Source: CAZYHS01 sp964647545 (GTDB lineage Bacteria; UBA10199; GCA-002796325; 1-14-0-20-49-13). Taken from it: DNA of 6,651 nt. Numbering within the stretch: position 1 is the first letter of the stretch; each line of letters begins with the position of its first letter. The stretch lies in contig CAZYHS010000043.1 of NCBI GenBank assembly GCA_964647545.1, positions 1 through 6,651 of the forward strand, in the 5' to 3' direction. The notes under the pieces were generated by a model, which saw only the letters and a list, made by a program, of their open reading frames with translations, was not told where the DNA came from and did no database searches. A program made the translations under genes and the position numbers. This document shows positions 1 through 5,669 of this stretch, in pieces.

Positions 1-24
1 GATTCCGGCCTTCGCTGGCACGAC
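1..24 (-). repeat. Short palindromic repeat at the window edge (possible)
   Basis: Read on the - strand this stretch begins GTCGTGCC and ends CCGGAATC, with a small hairpin (CCGGC, loop CTTC, GCTGG on the + strand, one G-U pair). The end pattern GTCRT...GG(A)ATC resembles the repeats at 3184-3207 and 6155-6195. From memory, palindromes of the GTCATTCCCGCG...GCGGGAATC kind are common between genes in many bacteria. It touches the window edge, so its outer end may be cut. The match is short and the assignment is an inference. Confidence 0.4.
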
Positions 25-144
25 AAACGTTGCGCGCTTGGGGGAAATTTTCGTAGCTTCGCGCTTCTTACTTTTGACACGGAACAAATTTATTCACCGT
101 TGCATTTTTTTGTCGGGTTGGTAGTTGTTGCACTCTTTCAAAGC

Positions 145-151
145 AAAGGAG
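145..151 (+). promoter_or_regulatory. Ribosome binding site of hutU
   Basis: AAAGGAG lies 7 nt before the ATG at 159 and is a clear Shine-Dalgarno match, which fixes the hutU start. The rest of the leader (25-144) shows no gene. A TTGACA occurs at 74-79, but no -10 hexamer stands at a normal distance, so I do not call a promoter. Confidence 0.75.
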
Positions 152-158
152 CGTCAAC

Positions 159-1814
159 ATGAGACAGCAGATCCGTGCGCCGAGAGGCAATAAGCTCACC
201 TGCAAAGGCTGGGTTCAGGAAGCAGCCCTGCGCATGCTGATGAATAACCTCGACCCCGAAGTTGCCGAACGCCCCGAAGACCTTGTAGTTTACGGCGGGA
301 TCGGCAAAGCGGCGCGCAATTGGGAGGCTTTTGATCAAATTGTTGCCTCTCTTCAAAAACTTGAAAGCAACCAGACTCTCCTTGTTCAGTCGGGCAAACC
401 TGTCGGAGTGCTCGATTCGCACGAAGATGCCCCGCGCGTTTTAATCGCCAACTCAAACCTCGTCGGCAACTGGGCGACGTGGGAGCATTTCCGTGAGCTC
501 GATCGCAAAGGGCTGATGATGTATGGACAGATGACCGCCGGCTCTTGGATCTACATCGGCACGCAGGGAATTTTGCAGGGGACCTACGAAACTTTTTGCG
601 CCGCCGGTGTAAAACATTTCGGCTCGGCCGACCTTGCAGGTAAACTTGTTCTCTCTGGCGGACTTGGCGGAATGGGTGGAGCACAGCCTCTCGCCGCAAC
701 TATGGCCGGCGCGGTTTTTATCGGAGTTGAAGTTGACGAAACGCGCGCGAAAAAACGTCTCGACACAAAATATCTCGACGTGATCGCCCCAAATCTTGAC
801 GAAGCCCTCCGCATGGCTCGCGACGCGCAAAAAAATAAAAAAGCAATTTCAATCGCAGTTATCGGAAACGCCGCAGATATTTATCCCGAGCTTGTCAGAC
901 GCAACGAAATCCCCGATTTTGTGACCGACCAGACAAGTGCGCACGATCTTTTGAACGGCTATGTTCCGAACAAAATGAGCTACGCCGACGCGCTAAAATT
1001 TCGCAAAGAAAATCCAGAAAAATATCAGGCTGAAGCGATTAGAGCCTGCGGCGAACACGTTGCCGCGATGCTCGATTTTCAGAAGAAAGGTTCGGCCGTT
1101 TTTGACTATGGCAACAACATCCGTGCGCAGGCTGTTAAAGCCGGTGTGAAAAACGCGTTCGATTTCCCCGGATTCGTTCCGGCCTACATTCGCGATCTCT
1201 TCTGCGAAGGGAAGGGGCCGTTCCGCTGGGCAGCGCTTTCCGGCGAGCCGAGCGATATTTTGGAAACCGACAAGGCTGTGCTCGAACTCTTTCCGCACGA
1301 CAAGGCTCTTCACCGCTGGATCAAAATGGCCGAGGAGCGCGTTGCGTTTCAAGGGCTACCGGCGCGCATCTGCTGGCTTGGCTACGGCGAGCGCCACAAG
1401 GCAGGCCTTGCGTTCAACGAACTTGTCAGAAGCGGCAAAGTTAAGGCGCCGATCGTCATCGGTCGTGACCACTTGGATTGCGGCAGCGTTGCAAGTCCGA
1501 ACCGCGAGACCGAATCGATGAAAGACGGCAGCGACGCCGTCGCCGACTGGCCGATCTTGAACGCGCTGATAAATTCGGTCAACGGTGCATCGTGGGTCAG
1601 CTTTCATCACGGCGGCGGAGTCGGCATCGGCTACAGCCTTCACGCCGGACAGGTGATCGTCGCCGACGGAACGGACGCCGCAGCGCGCAGGATCGAACGC
1701 GTGTTAAAGAGCGATCCGGCGATGGGAGTTTTGCGCCATGCCGACGCCGGTTACGAAAAGGCAATTGAGGTCGCCAAAGAGCGCGGCGTAAAAATACCGG
1801 GTGTGACTTGGTAG
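159..1814 (+). CDS. hutU: Urocanate hydratase (urocanase, HutU)
   Basis: Cytoplasmic, NAD+-dependent enzyme that adds water to urocanate to give 4-imidazolone-5-propionate, the second step of histidine breakdown. The protein is 551 residues, the usual family length, and is collinear with known urocanases. Visible blocks are an N-terminal IRAPRG...CKGWVQEAALRML segment, YGGIGKAARNW from residue 45, the NAD-binding glycine-rich run GLGGMGGAQ at 168-176, YGNNIR, and ARICWLG, where Cys405 should match the active-site cysteine known as Cys410 in the Pseudomonas enzyme. GRDHLDCGSVASPNRET and HHGGGVG (from 483) follow near the C-terminus. The start has a strong ribosome binding site and the family N-terminus begins within a few residues. 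hutI follows after 115 nt on the same strand, most of which is an 80-nt repeat. hutH is not seen. The enzyme looks intact. Confidence 0.97.
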   Translation: MRQQIRAPRGNKLTCKGWVQEAALRMLMNNLDPEVAERPEDLVVYGGIGKAARNWEAFDQIVASLQKLESNQTLLVQSGKPVGVLDSHEDAPRVLIANSNLVGNWATWEHFRELDRKGLMMYGQMTAGSWIYIGTQGILQGTYETFCAAGVKHFGSADLAGKLVLSGGLGGMGGAQPLAATMAGAVFIGVEVDETRAKKRLDTKYLDVIAPNLDEALRMARDAQKNKKAISIAVIGNAADIYPELVRRNEIPDFVTDQTSAHDLLNGYVPNKMSYADALKFRKENPEKYQAEAIRACGEHVAAMLDFQKKGSAVFDYGNNIRAQAVKAGVKNAFDFPGFVPAYIRDLFCEGKGPFRWAALSGEPSDILETDKAVLELFPHDKALHRWIKMAEERVAFQGLPARICWLGYGERHKAGLAFNELVRSGKVKAPIVIGRDHLDCGSVASPNRETESMKDGSDAVADWPILNALINSVNGASWVSFHHGGGVGIGYSLHAGQVIVADGTDAAARRIERVLKSDPAMGVLRHADAGYEKAIEVAKERGVKIPGVTW

Positions 1815-1841
1815 TTGCGTAAGTGGCGAGACCGGAGAGTG

Positions 1842-1921
1842 GGTTAGGCCGGTTGGGTCTGTTAATTCCGTTTGTTCAGTTAACGGAACTAACCGACAAA
1901 ACAGGCCGAACCGAAATAACT
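1842..1921 (+). repeat. 80-nt imperfect palindrome made of 9-nt units (copy 1)
   Basis: The element parses without remainder as four 9-nt units, the 8-nt centre AGTTAACG (1878-1885), and four 9-nt units in the opposite orientation. Right-arm units include GAACTAACC (1886) and GGCCGAACC (1904). Left-arm units include GGTTAGGCC (1842) and CGTTTGTTC (1869). Written in one orientation, all units fit G-R-N-N-N-A-A-C-N. About 25 of 36 arm positions are complementary, so the transcript could fold into a long, imperfect hairpin. It fills most of the hutU-hutI spacer and ends 8 nt before the hutI start codon, where no Shine-Dalgarno sequence is visible. A second copy lies at 5586-5665. No run of T follows, so it is not a standard terminator. 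I do not recognise the family. A dispersed intergenic repeat or an mRNA processing or stability element are the likeliest roles. Confidence 0.85.
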
Positions 1922-1929
1922 TATTAAAT

Positions 1930-3162
1930 ATGATAATTTCAAATATCGGCAGATTGCTCACGATGAAGGAGGCCGACGGCCGCAAAGGCGCGCTCGGCGT
2001 GATTGAAAACGCGTGGGTGAGAATTTCCGGCGGAAAAATTTCGGCGATCGGTAGCGGTCAAGCGCCAAAAAGTAACGACAAAGTTGTCGATGCGCAGGGC
2101 AAAGTTGTTATGCCGGCAATTGTCGAGTGTCACACGCATCTTGTGCACGCAGGTTCGAGGGCAAATGAATTCGCCATGCGTTCTCGCGGTGAAACTTACG
2201 AGTCGATTGCAAAGAGCGGCGGCGGAATTATGTCGACGGTGAAGGCAACCCGCGAGGCGACAGAAGATGAGTTGCTTGAACTTGCCGCAAAACGCCTTGC
2301 CGTTATGATTTCGCACGGAGTCGGCACCGTAGAAATTAAAAGCGGCTACGGGCTTGACAAAAAGAACGAACTGAAAATCCTGCGGGTTGCTAAAAAACTA
2401 GGTGCAATTTCGCCGGTTGATGTTGTCTCGACGTTTCTCGGCGCACACGCTATTCCCGCGGCTGAGCTTGCCAGAAAAAATCCGAAACTCTCGGCAGCCG
2501 AAATCAGGAAAAAATACCTCTCGCTTGTGATAAATGAAATGATTCCTGCGGTTGCCGATGAAAAACTTGCGACATTTTGCGATGTCTTTGCAGACAAGAT
2601 AGCTTTTACGAAAGATGAGGCCAGACGCGTTCTTGAGGCCGGACTCGATTCTGGCCTTCTGCCGAAACTTCACGCCGACCAGCTTAGCGACAGCTCTGGC
2701 GCCGAGCTCGCCGCAGATATCGGAGCCGTAAGCGCCGATCATCTTGAACACGCGACAATTGGCGGACTCAAAGCGATGAAGAAGGCTGGCGTTGCCGCAG
2801 TTTTAATTCCGTGTTCGACATTTTTTGTCGGTGGAAAATATGCGCCGGCGCGCGACATGTTAAAGCTGGGGCTTCCGGTTGCGATTTCGACCGACTACAA
2901 CCCCGGCACATCGCCAATTTTGAATCCGTGGCTTGCAGCGTCGATCGCGATCACTCAAATGAAACTGACGGTTGAAGAGGCGCTTTGCAGCTTGACTCTT
3001 CACGCAGCGGCAGCGTTGAAAATTTCAGACGCCGGTTTTATAGACAACGATGCGAAAGCAGATCTGATTATTTTATCGACCGACAACGAAGCCGAAGCTC
3101 TGCATAGGCCCGACGTAAGTTTTGTGTCGAAGGTTATTAAAGGCGGAGTGGTGATATTCTAA
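1930..3162 (+). CDS. hutI: Imidazolonepropionase (HutI)
   Basis: Cytoplasmic metal-dependent amidohydrolase that opens the ring of 4-imidazolone-5-propionate to give N-formimino-L-glutamate, the third step of histidine breakdown. The protein has 410 residues, normal for the family. The metal ligands of the amidohydrolase fold are all visible: His68 and His70 in CHTHLVHAG, His248 in KLHADQL, and Asp322 in STDYNPG, in line with the ligands known from the Bacillus enzyme. Other family blocks are SRGETYESIAKSGGGI, EIKSGYGLD, FLGAHAIP (His173), DHLEHA (His271, His274) and the C-terminal TLHAAAALK. The ATG at 1930 gives the expected N-terminal beta-strand (IISNIGRLLTM), so I keep it although no Shine-Dalgarno sequence precedes it. 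The upstream region is the 80-nt repeat. It is probably cotranscribed with hutU, whose product is its substrate. Confidence 0.96.
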   Translation: MIISNIGRLLTMKEADGRKGALGVIENAWVRISGGKISAIGSGQAPKSNDKVVDAQGKVVMPAIVECHTHLVHAGSRANEFAMRSRGETYESIAKSGGGIMSTVKATREATEDELLELAAKRLAVMISHGVGTVEIKSGYGLDKKNELKILRVAKKLGAISPVDVVSTFLGAHAIPAAELARKNPKLSAAEIRKKYLSLVINEMIPAVADEKLATFCDVFADKIAFTKDEARRVLEAGLDSGLLPKLHADQLSDSSGAELAADIGAVSADHLEHATIGGLKAMKKAGVAAVLIPCSTFFVGGKYAPARDMLKLGLPVAISTDYNPGTSPILNPWLAASIAITQMKLTVEEALCSLTLHAAAALKISDAGFIDNDAKADLIILSTDNEAEALHRPDVSFVSKVIKGGVVIF

Positions 3163-3169
3163 GATTTTG

Positions 3170-3183
3170 CGACAGCGCTGTCG
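3170..3183. repeat. Perfect 14-nt palindrome after hutI
   Basis: CGACAGCGCTGTCG is a perfect inverted repeat with no loop, starting 8 nt after the hutI stop codon. No T-run follows, so a classic intrinsic terminator is not supported. It directly abuts the repeat at 3184-3207 and may belong to the same insertion. A dimeric regulator site is another option without further support. Confidence 0.5.
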
Positions 3184-3207
3184 TCCCCGCGGCGGTAAGC
3201 GGGATCT
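3184..3207 (+). repeat. Short GC-rich palindromic repeat downstream of hutI
   Basis: CCCGC (3186-3190) pairs with GCGGG (3199-3203) around an 8-nt loop. With the preceding bases the outer pattern is GTCGTCCCC...GCGGGATCT, close to the widespread GTCATCCCCGCG...GCGGGATC repeats I know from many bacterial genomes. It lies in the 68-nt gap between hutI and the next gene. It could act as a weak transcription barrier between them, but no poly-T tract follows it. The family assignment is from pattern and memory. Confidence 0.5.
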
Positions 3208-3230
3208 CGTTTAGTCAGCTGGATTCAAAT

Positions 3231-4025
3231 ATGAAAAAATATTTTGTAACATTCTTCTGCGTTTTTCTTGCGATCATTTTTATCGTTGGCGCCTCGACCC
3301 GCACATTTGCATCTGGCGAAAAGGGCAAGCTCGGTTCGTTCGAGGATTCGCTCGATTCGAAAAGCGGAGATAAAAGAAATGCCGATGAGGAGACCAAACG
3401 TCATGGAGAGCCCGGAGTCGCAAAAGAACAAATGGCGGCATCGATCTTTGAAACCTTGTTCGGCATGTTTTTGGCCGGCACGTTCGAAATGGCGCAGGAA
3501 GAGGACAAGGGCTACGTCTATCGCACGTTGAAAAAAGAACATTCGCCGGCTCTTGTTACGTTCAAACTTGAGGGCGACTACAATTGGATCGCGGGAAACG
3601 ACCACAGCGCGTCGGGCCGAGCAGAGGTCGGTTATTTAATGTTCGGCCTCGACGGCGAGTTCAAACGCTTTTGGGAAAACAATCCAAGCGACACGTTAAA
3701 CGTTGTGAGCGCGCACGGACTTTTGAGGGCGCTCTTTGGCGAGGTCTTCGAAATTCATCTGGCTCTAGGCGTTAAAGATATTTCGGGCGATAGAAATCGC
3801 GAAGGCTTTGAGCTCGGCCTGCCGTTCAAGGCGATTTTTTCGAATAGCATCTTCTGGGACGTGCGCCCTTATGTTGCGTTTGTGAACAGTAAACAAATTT
3901 ACGATATTTCGACAGGATTGAATTTTAAATATAAAATGATAGGTGCCCGAGCCGGCTACCGTGCGATCAACGTCGATTCGCAGACTTTGCACGGTCCGGA
4001 AGTCGGGCTCTTTTTTCAATATTGA
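3231..4025 (+). CDS. Secreted protein of unknown function, probable outer-membrane beta-barrel
   Basis: I do not recognise the family. The 264-residue protein starts with a clear Sec signal peptide: Lys2-Lys3, a hydrophobic stretch from about 4 to 22, and a likely signal peptidase I site after TFA (residue 27). No lipobox cysteine sits at the right place. Residues 29-65 are a charged, Gly/Glu/Lys-rich stretch that looks like a flexible linker. The rest is rich in alternating polar and hydrophobic residues with many aromatics and glycines (for example VGYLMFGLDGEF, IGARAGYRA), and the chain ends in EVGLFFQY. A terminal aromatic residue on the last strand is the usual signal for outer-membrane barrel assembly. 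An outer-membrane protein is therefore the best guess, with unknown cargo or role. The ribosome binding site is weak (GGA, 7 nt before the ATG). A small membrane protein gene follows after 33 nt. Confidence 0.8.
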   Translation: MKKYFVTFFCVFLAIIFIVGASTRTFASGEKGKLGSFEDSLDSKSGDKRNADEETKRHGEPGVAKEQMAASIFETLFGMFLAGTFEMAQEEDKGYVYRTLKKEHSPALVTFKLEGDYNWIAGNDHSASGRAEVGYLMFGLDGEFKRFWENNPSDTLNVVSAHGLLRALFGEVFEIHLALGVKDISGDRNREGFELGLPFKAIFSNSIFWDVRPYVAFVNSKQIYDISTGLNFKYKMIGARAGYRAINVDSQTLHGPEVGLFFQY

Positions 4026-4048
4026 TAAGGAATTGAACGACTCAAAAA

Positions 4049-4056
4049 AGGGGGAG
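4049..4056 (+). promoter_or_regulatory. Ribosome binding site of the 67-residue membrane protein gene
   Basis: The purine-rich AGGGGGAG stands immediately before ATG 4059, with only 2 nt between the end of the run and the start codon (4 nt if the AGGGGG part pairs). It supports this start over the in-frame ATGs at 4077 and 4080. Confidence 0.6.
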
Positions 4057-4058
4057 AT

Positions 4059-4262
4059 ATGCAATTTCACGGACACATGATGCACGAATTGATCGAGATG
4101 ACAGGCAAGCTGACGTTTCTTTCGATCGTCATCGCTTCGGTGCTTGGCGTTTTTCGCTGGAAGCTTCACAAAATGTGGGCGAAACCTTCGCTCCATTTTT
4201 TCTTTGCCGGCGTTGCCATAATTTCCGGAAGCGTTCACCTCGTTCTTAACATTATAAAATGA
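4059..4262 (+). CDS. Small two-helix inner-membrane protein, possibly heme-binding
   Basis: A 67-residue protein with two predicted membrane helices, about residues 18-32 and 45-66, joined by a basic loop (RWKLHKMWAKP). It is rich in histidine: His4, His6, His9, His37, His46 and His60. His46 and His60 lie 14 residues apart in the second helix, the spacing of the heme ligands in b-type cytochrome helices, and the local text (SLHFFFAG...HLVLN) recalls membrane cytochrome domains of the DUF4405 type. Only one such helix is present, so a heme site would need a dimer or partner; this is speculation. It is a plausible real gene: a strong ribosome binding site precedes it and its stop overlaps the trmJ start (ATGA, 4 bp), which suggests translational coupling. 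It might instead be a structural membrane peptide. Confidence 0.75.
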   Translation: MQFHGHMMHELIEMTGKLTFLSIVIASVLGVFRWKLHKMWAKPSLHFFFAGVAIISGSVHLVLNIIK

Positions 4263-5002
4263 TGAGACCTCTTGATAACGTTTGCGTTGTTCTCTGCGAC
4301 CCCACCGGTTCGATGAATATCGGCCAGACCGCGCGCGCAATGAAAAATTGCGACATCACAGACCTAAGAATCGTCGCCGGCAAAAAAATCAACATCGGCG
4401 AAGCGCACATGATGGCGATGAGCGCGAAAGATATCGTCGATTCGGCTAAACGGTTTGACACGCTGCCGGAAGCGGTTGCCGACTGCACTTGCGCGCTTGC
4501 AATGAGCCGCAGAGTTGTCAGAACGCGCGCACCGTTCTATTCGATCGACGAAATGGCGCCGAAGGTCATCGAACGCGCTGCAAAAGGAAAGGTCGCGCTT
4601 GTCTTCGGTTCGGAGCGTGACGGACTGAGTCACGAACAGGTTTACCAGTGCGACTATCGCGTCTACATTCCGACTTCGGAAACTTACGGTTCGCTAAATC
4701 TTGCTCAGGCTGTTGTTTTGACGTGCCACAGAGTTTTTTCGGCCTATCGCGAAACGCAGCCCGTAAAAAAAGATGAGTTCTTCGCGCCGCGCAGCGAGGT
4801 TGAGGTGATGTTAAACGATTTTGAAAAGATGCTCTCCGAGATCGGCTACAATCATCGCGGCGATGTCCGCTTGCGTGCGAAAATCATGCAGGCCACAAAG
4901 GAAATTTACGGCAGGGCGGGGCTGCGCCACAAAGATGTCAACATGCTAATCGGAATTTTCGCGCAAATCAGAAAAGCGATCGAAAAGGGCGGCAAGCGTT
5001 AG
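4259..5002 (+). CDS. trmJ: tRNA (cytidine/uridine-2'-O-)-methyltransferase TrmJ-like
   Basis: SPOUT-class RNA methyltransferase. TrmJ enzymes use S-adenosylmethionine to methylate the ribose at position 32 in the tRNA anticodon loop, in the cytoplasm. The 247 residues match the Escherichia coli enzyme in length. Motif 1 is CDPTGSMNIGQTARAMKN (about residues 13-30) with Arg26 as the likely catalytic arginine. Motif 2 is FGSERDGLS (116-124). Motif 3 is YIPTSETYGSLNLAQAV (to residue 152), forming the knot that binds the cofactor. The C-terminal RAGLRHKDVNMLIGIFAQIR is also typical of TrmJ rather than other TrmH-family members. Substrate position is inferred from the family. The start ATG overlaps the stop of the upstream small gene, and the next ATG at 4262 is an alternative. 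The TAG stop overlaps the TAA of the convergent fumarase beta gene. Confidence 0.92.
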   Translation: MMRPLDNVCVVLCDPTGSMNIGQTARAMKNCDITDLRIVAGKKINIGEAHMMAMSAKDIVDSAKRFDTLPEAVADCTCALAMSRRVVRTRAPFYSIDEMAPKVIERAAKGKVALVFGSERDGLSHEQVYQCDYRVYIPTSETYGSLNLAQAVVLTCHRVFSAYRETQPVKKDEFFAPRSEVEVMLNDFEKMLSEIGYNHRGDVRLRAKIMQATKEIYGRAGLRHKDVNMLIGIFAQIRKAIEKGGKR

Positions 5003-5571
5003 GCGAATTTCTTCAGGTTTTCGAGTGAAAGCTTTTGCACTTCATCGTGCAGGCTTCGGCCGTGCGAGTCCATTGTGACGACGACCGGAAAATCTTTTAC
5101 CTGAAATTCCCAGATAGCTTCTGGACTTCCGACCTCTTCAAGCAGATAGACGCCGTTCACGTTCGTGATCTTTTCGGCGTAGATCTGTGCCGCGCCGCCG
5201 ATGGCGTGAAGATAGCAGCAGCCGAATTCTTTGCATGCGGCGAGCGTTTTCGCTCCCATGCCACCTTTGCCGATCACGCCGCGCACGCCGAAATTTTTAA
5301 TGACGTCGTATTCGTAGGGCTCTTCGCGGATGCTGGTCGTGGGGCCCGCTGCTTTGACGACCCATTTCCCGTTCTCTTTAATGACGACCGGCCCGCAGTG
5401 GTAGATGATCTGGTTCGTCCAGTCGACCGGCATCGGATATTTGCCGGTGTGGAGGCACTGGTGAACCGCGTCGCGCGCGGTGAAGACGAGGCCGGTTAAT
5501 TCGACCATGTCGCCGACTTTGAGCTCGCGCATTTTTTCAGATGTGAATGGAGCACTTAGTTTGATTGTCAT
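4999..5571 (-). CDS. fumB: Class I fumarate hydratase, beta subunit (C-terminal domain)
   Basis: Second subunit of an oxygen-sensitive [4Fe-4S] fumarase that reversibly hydrates fumarate to L-malate in the TCA cycle. The 190 residues correspond to the C-terminal domain of single-chain class I fumarases. Visible blocks are TARDAVHQ (31-38) with catalytic-type Arg33, Asp34 and His37, YHCGP (57-61), AAGPTTSIR (74-82), IGKGGMG (100-106), LHAIGGAAQIYA, and a C-terminal MDSHGRSLHDEV. Close relatives include L-tartrate dehydratase beta subunits (TtdB), so the substrate rests on the pairing with the alpha gene upstream. The symbol follows the two-subunit naming, not E. coli FumB. The start ATG at 5571 has only a weak upstream AAGTGGA; an 80-nt repeat fills the gap to the alpha gene. 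Its stop codon overlaps that of trmJ, so no terminator separates the two genes. Confidence 0.92.
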   Translation of the reverse strand: MTIKLSAPFTSEKMRELKVGDMVELTGLVFTARDAVHQCLHTGKYPMPVDWTNQIIYHCGPVVIKENGKWVVKAAGPTTSIREEPYEYDVIKNFGVRGVIGKGGMGAKTLAACKEFGCCYLHAIGGAAQIYAEKITNVNGVYLLEEVGSPEAIWEFQVKDFPVVVTMDSHGRSLHDEVQKLSLENLKKFA

Positions 5572-5585
5572 ATGTTATCCACTTA

Positions 5586-5665
5586 GGTTATTTCGGTTTG
5601 GCCAGTTTTGTCCGTTTAGTCAGTTAACGGAACTAACTGAATTAACCGACTAAACTGACCTAACC
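5586..5665 (-). repeat. 80-nt imperfect palindrome made of 9-nt units (copy 2)
   Basis: Same architecture as 1842-1921: four 9-nt units, the centre (AGTTAACG on the + strand, 5622-5629), then four units in the opposite orientation. Right-side units on the + strand include GAACTAACT (5630) and GACCTAACC (5657). I count 64 of 80 identities to copy 1 when this copy is read on the - strand, against 57 of 80 on the + strand, so both copies point the same way relative to the downstream gene. It covers almost the whole 98-nt spacer between the fumarase alpha stop and the beta start, ending 14 nt before the beta start codon. About 23 of 36 arm positions are complementary. No T-run suggests termination. 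Function is unknown. Confidence 0.85.
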
Positions 5666-5669
5666 GGTT

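Noticed and set aside
16..33. A sigma-54-like promoter, TGGCAC followed by TTGC, upstream of hutU
   Set aside because: The GG and GC pairs are 13 nt apart, whereas sigma-54 promoters need 10.
74..102. A sigma-70 promoter starting with TTGACA before hutU
   Set aside because: At a 16-18 nt spacing the -10 region would be near CCGTTG, and the only AT-rich hexamer (TATTCA) lies at 11 nt, too close.
1842..1921. An intrinsic terminator between hutU and hutI
   Set aside because: The palindrome is long and imperfect and is not followed by a T-run; stopping transcription before hutI would also split a pathway pair.
1704..1985. A 93-residue reading frame on the - strand with a three-residue pattern (LTE, LTD and the like)
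   Set aside because: It runs through the 9-nt-unit repeat and the ends of hutU and hutI. The pattern follows from the 9-nt period, and there is no other sign of coding.
5035..5499. A 154-residue + strand reading frame opposite the fumarase beta gene
   Set aside because: It lies entirely within a well-recognised enzyme gene on the other strand, and its composition is that of a shadow frame.
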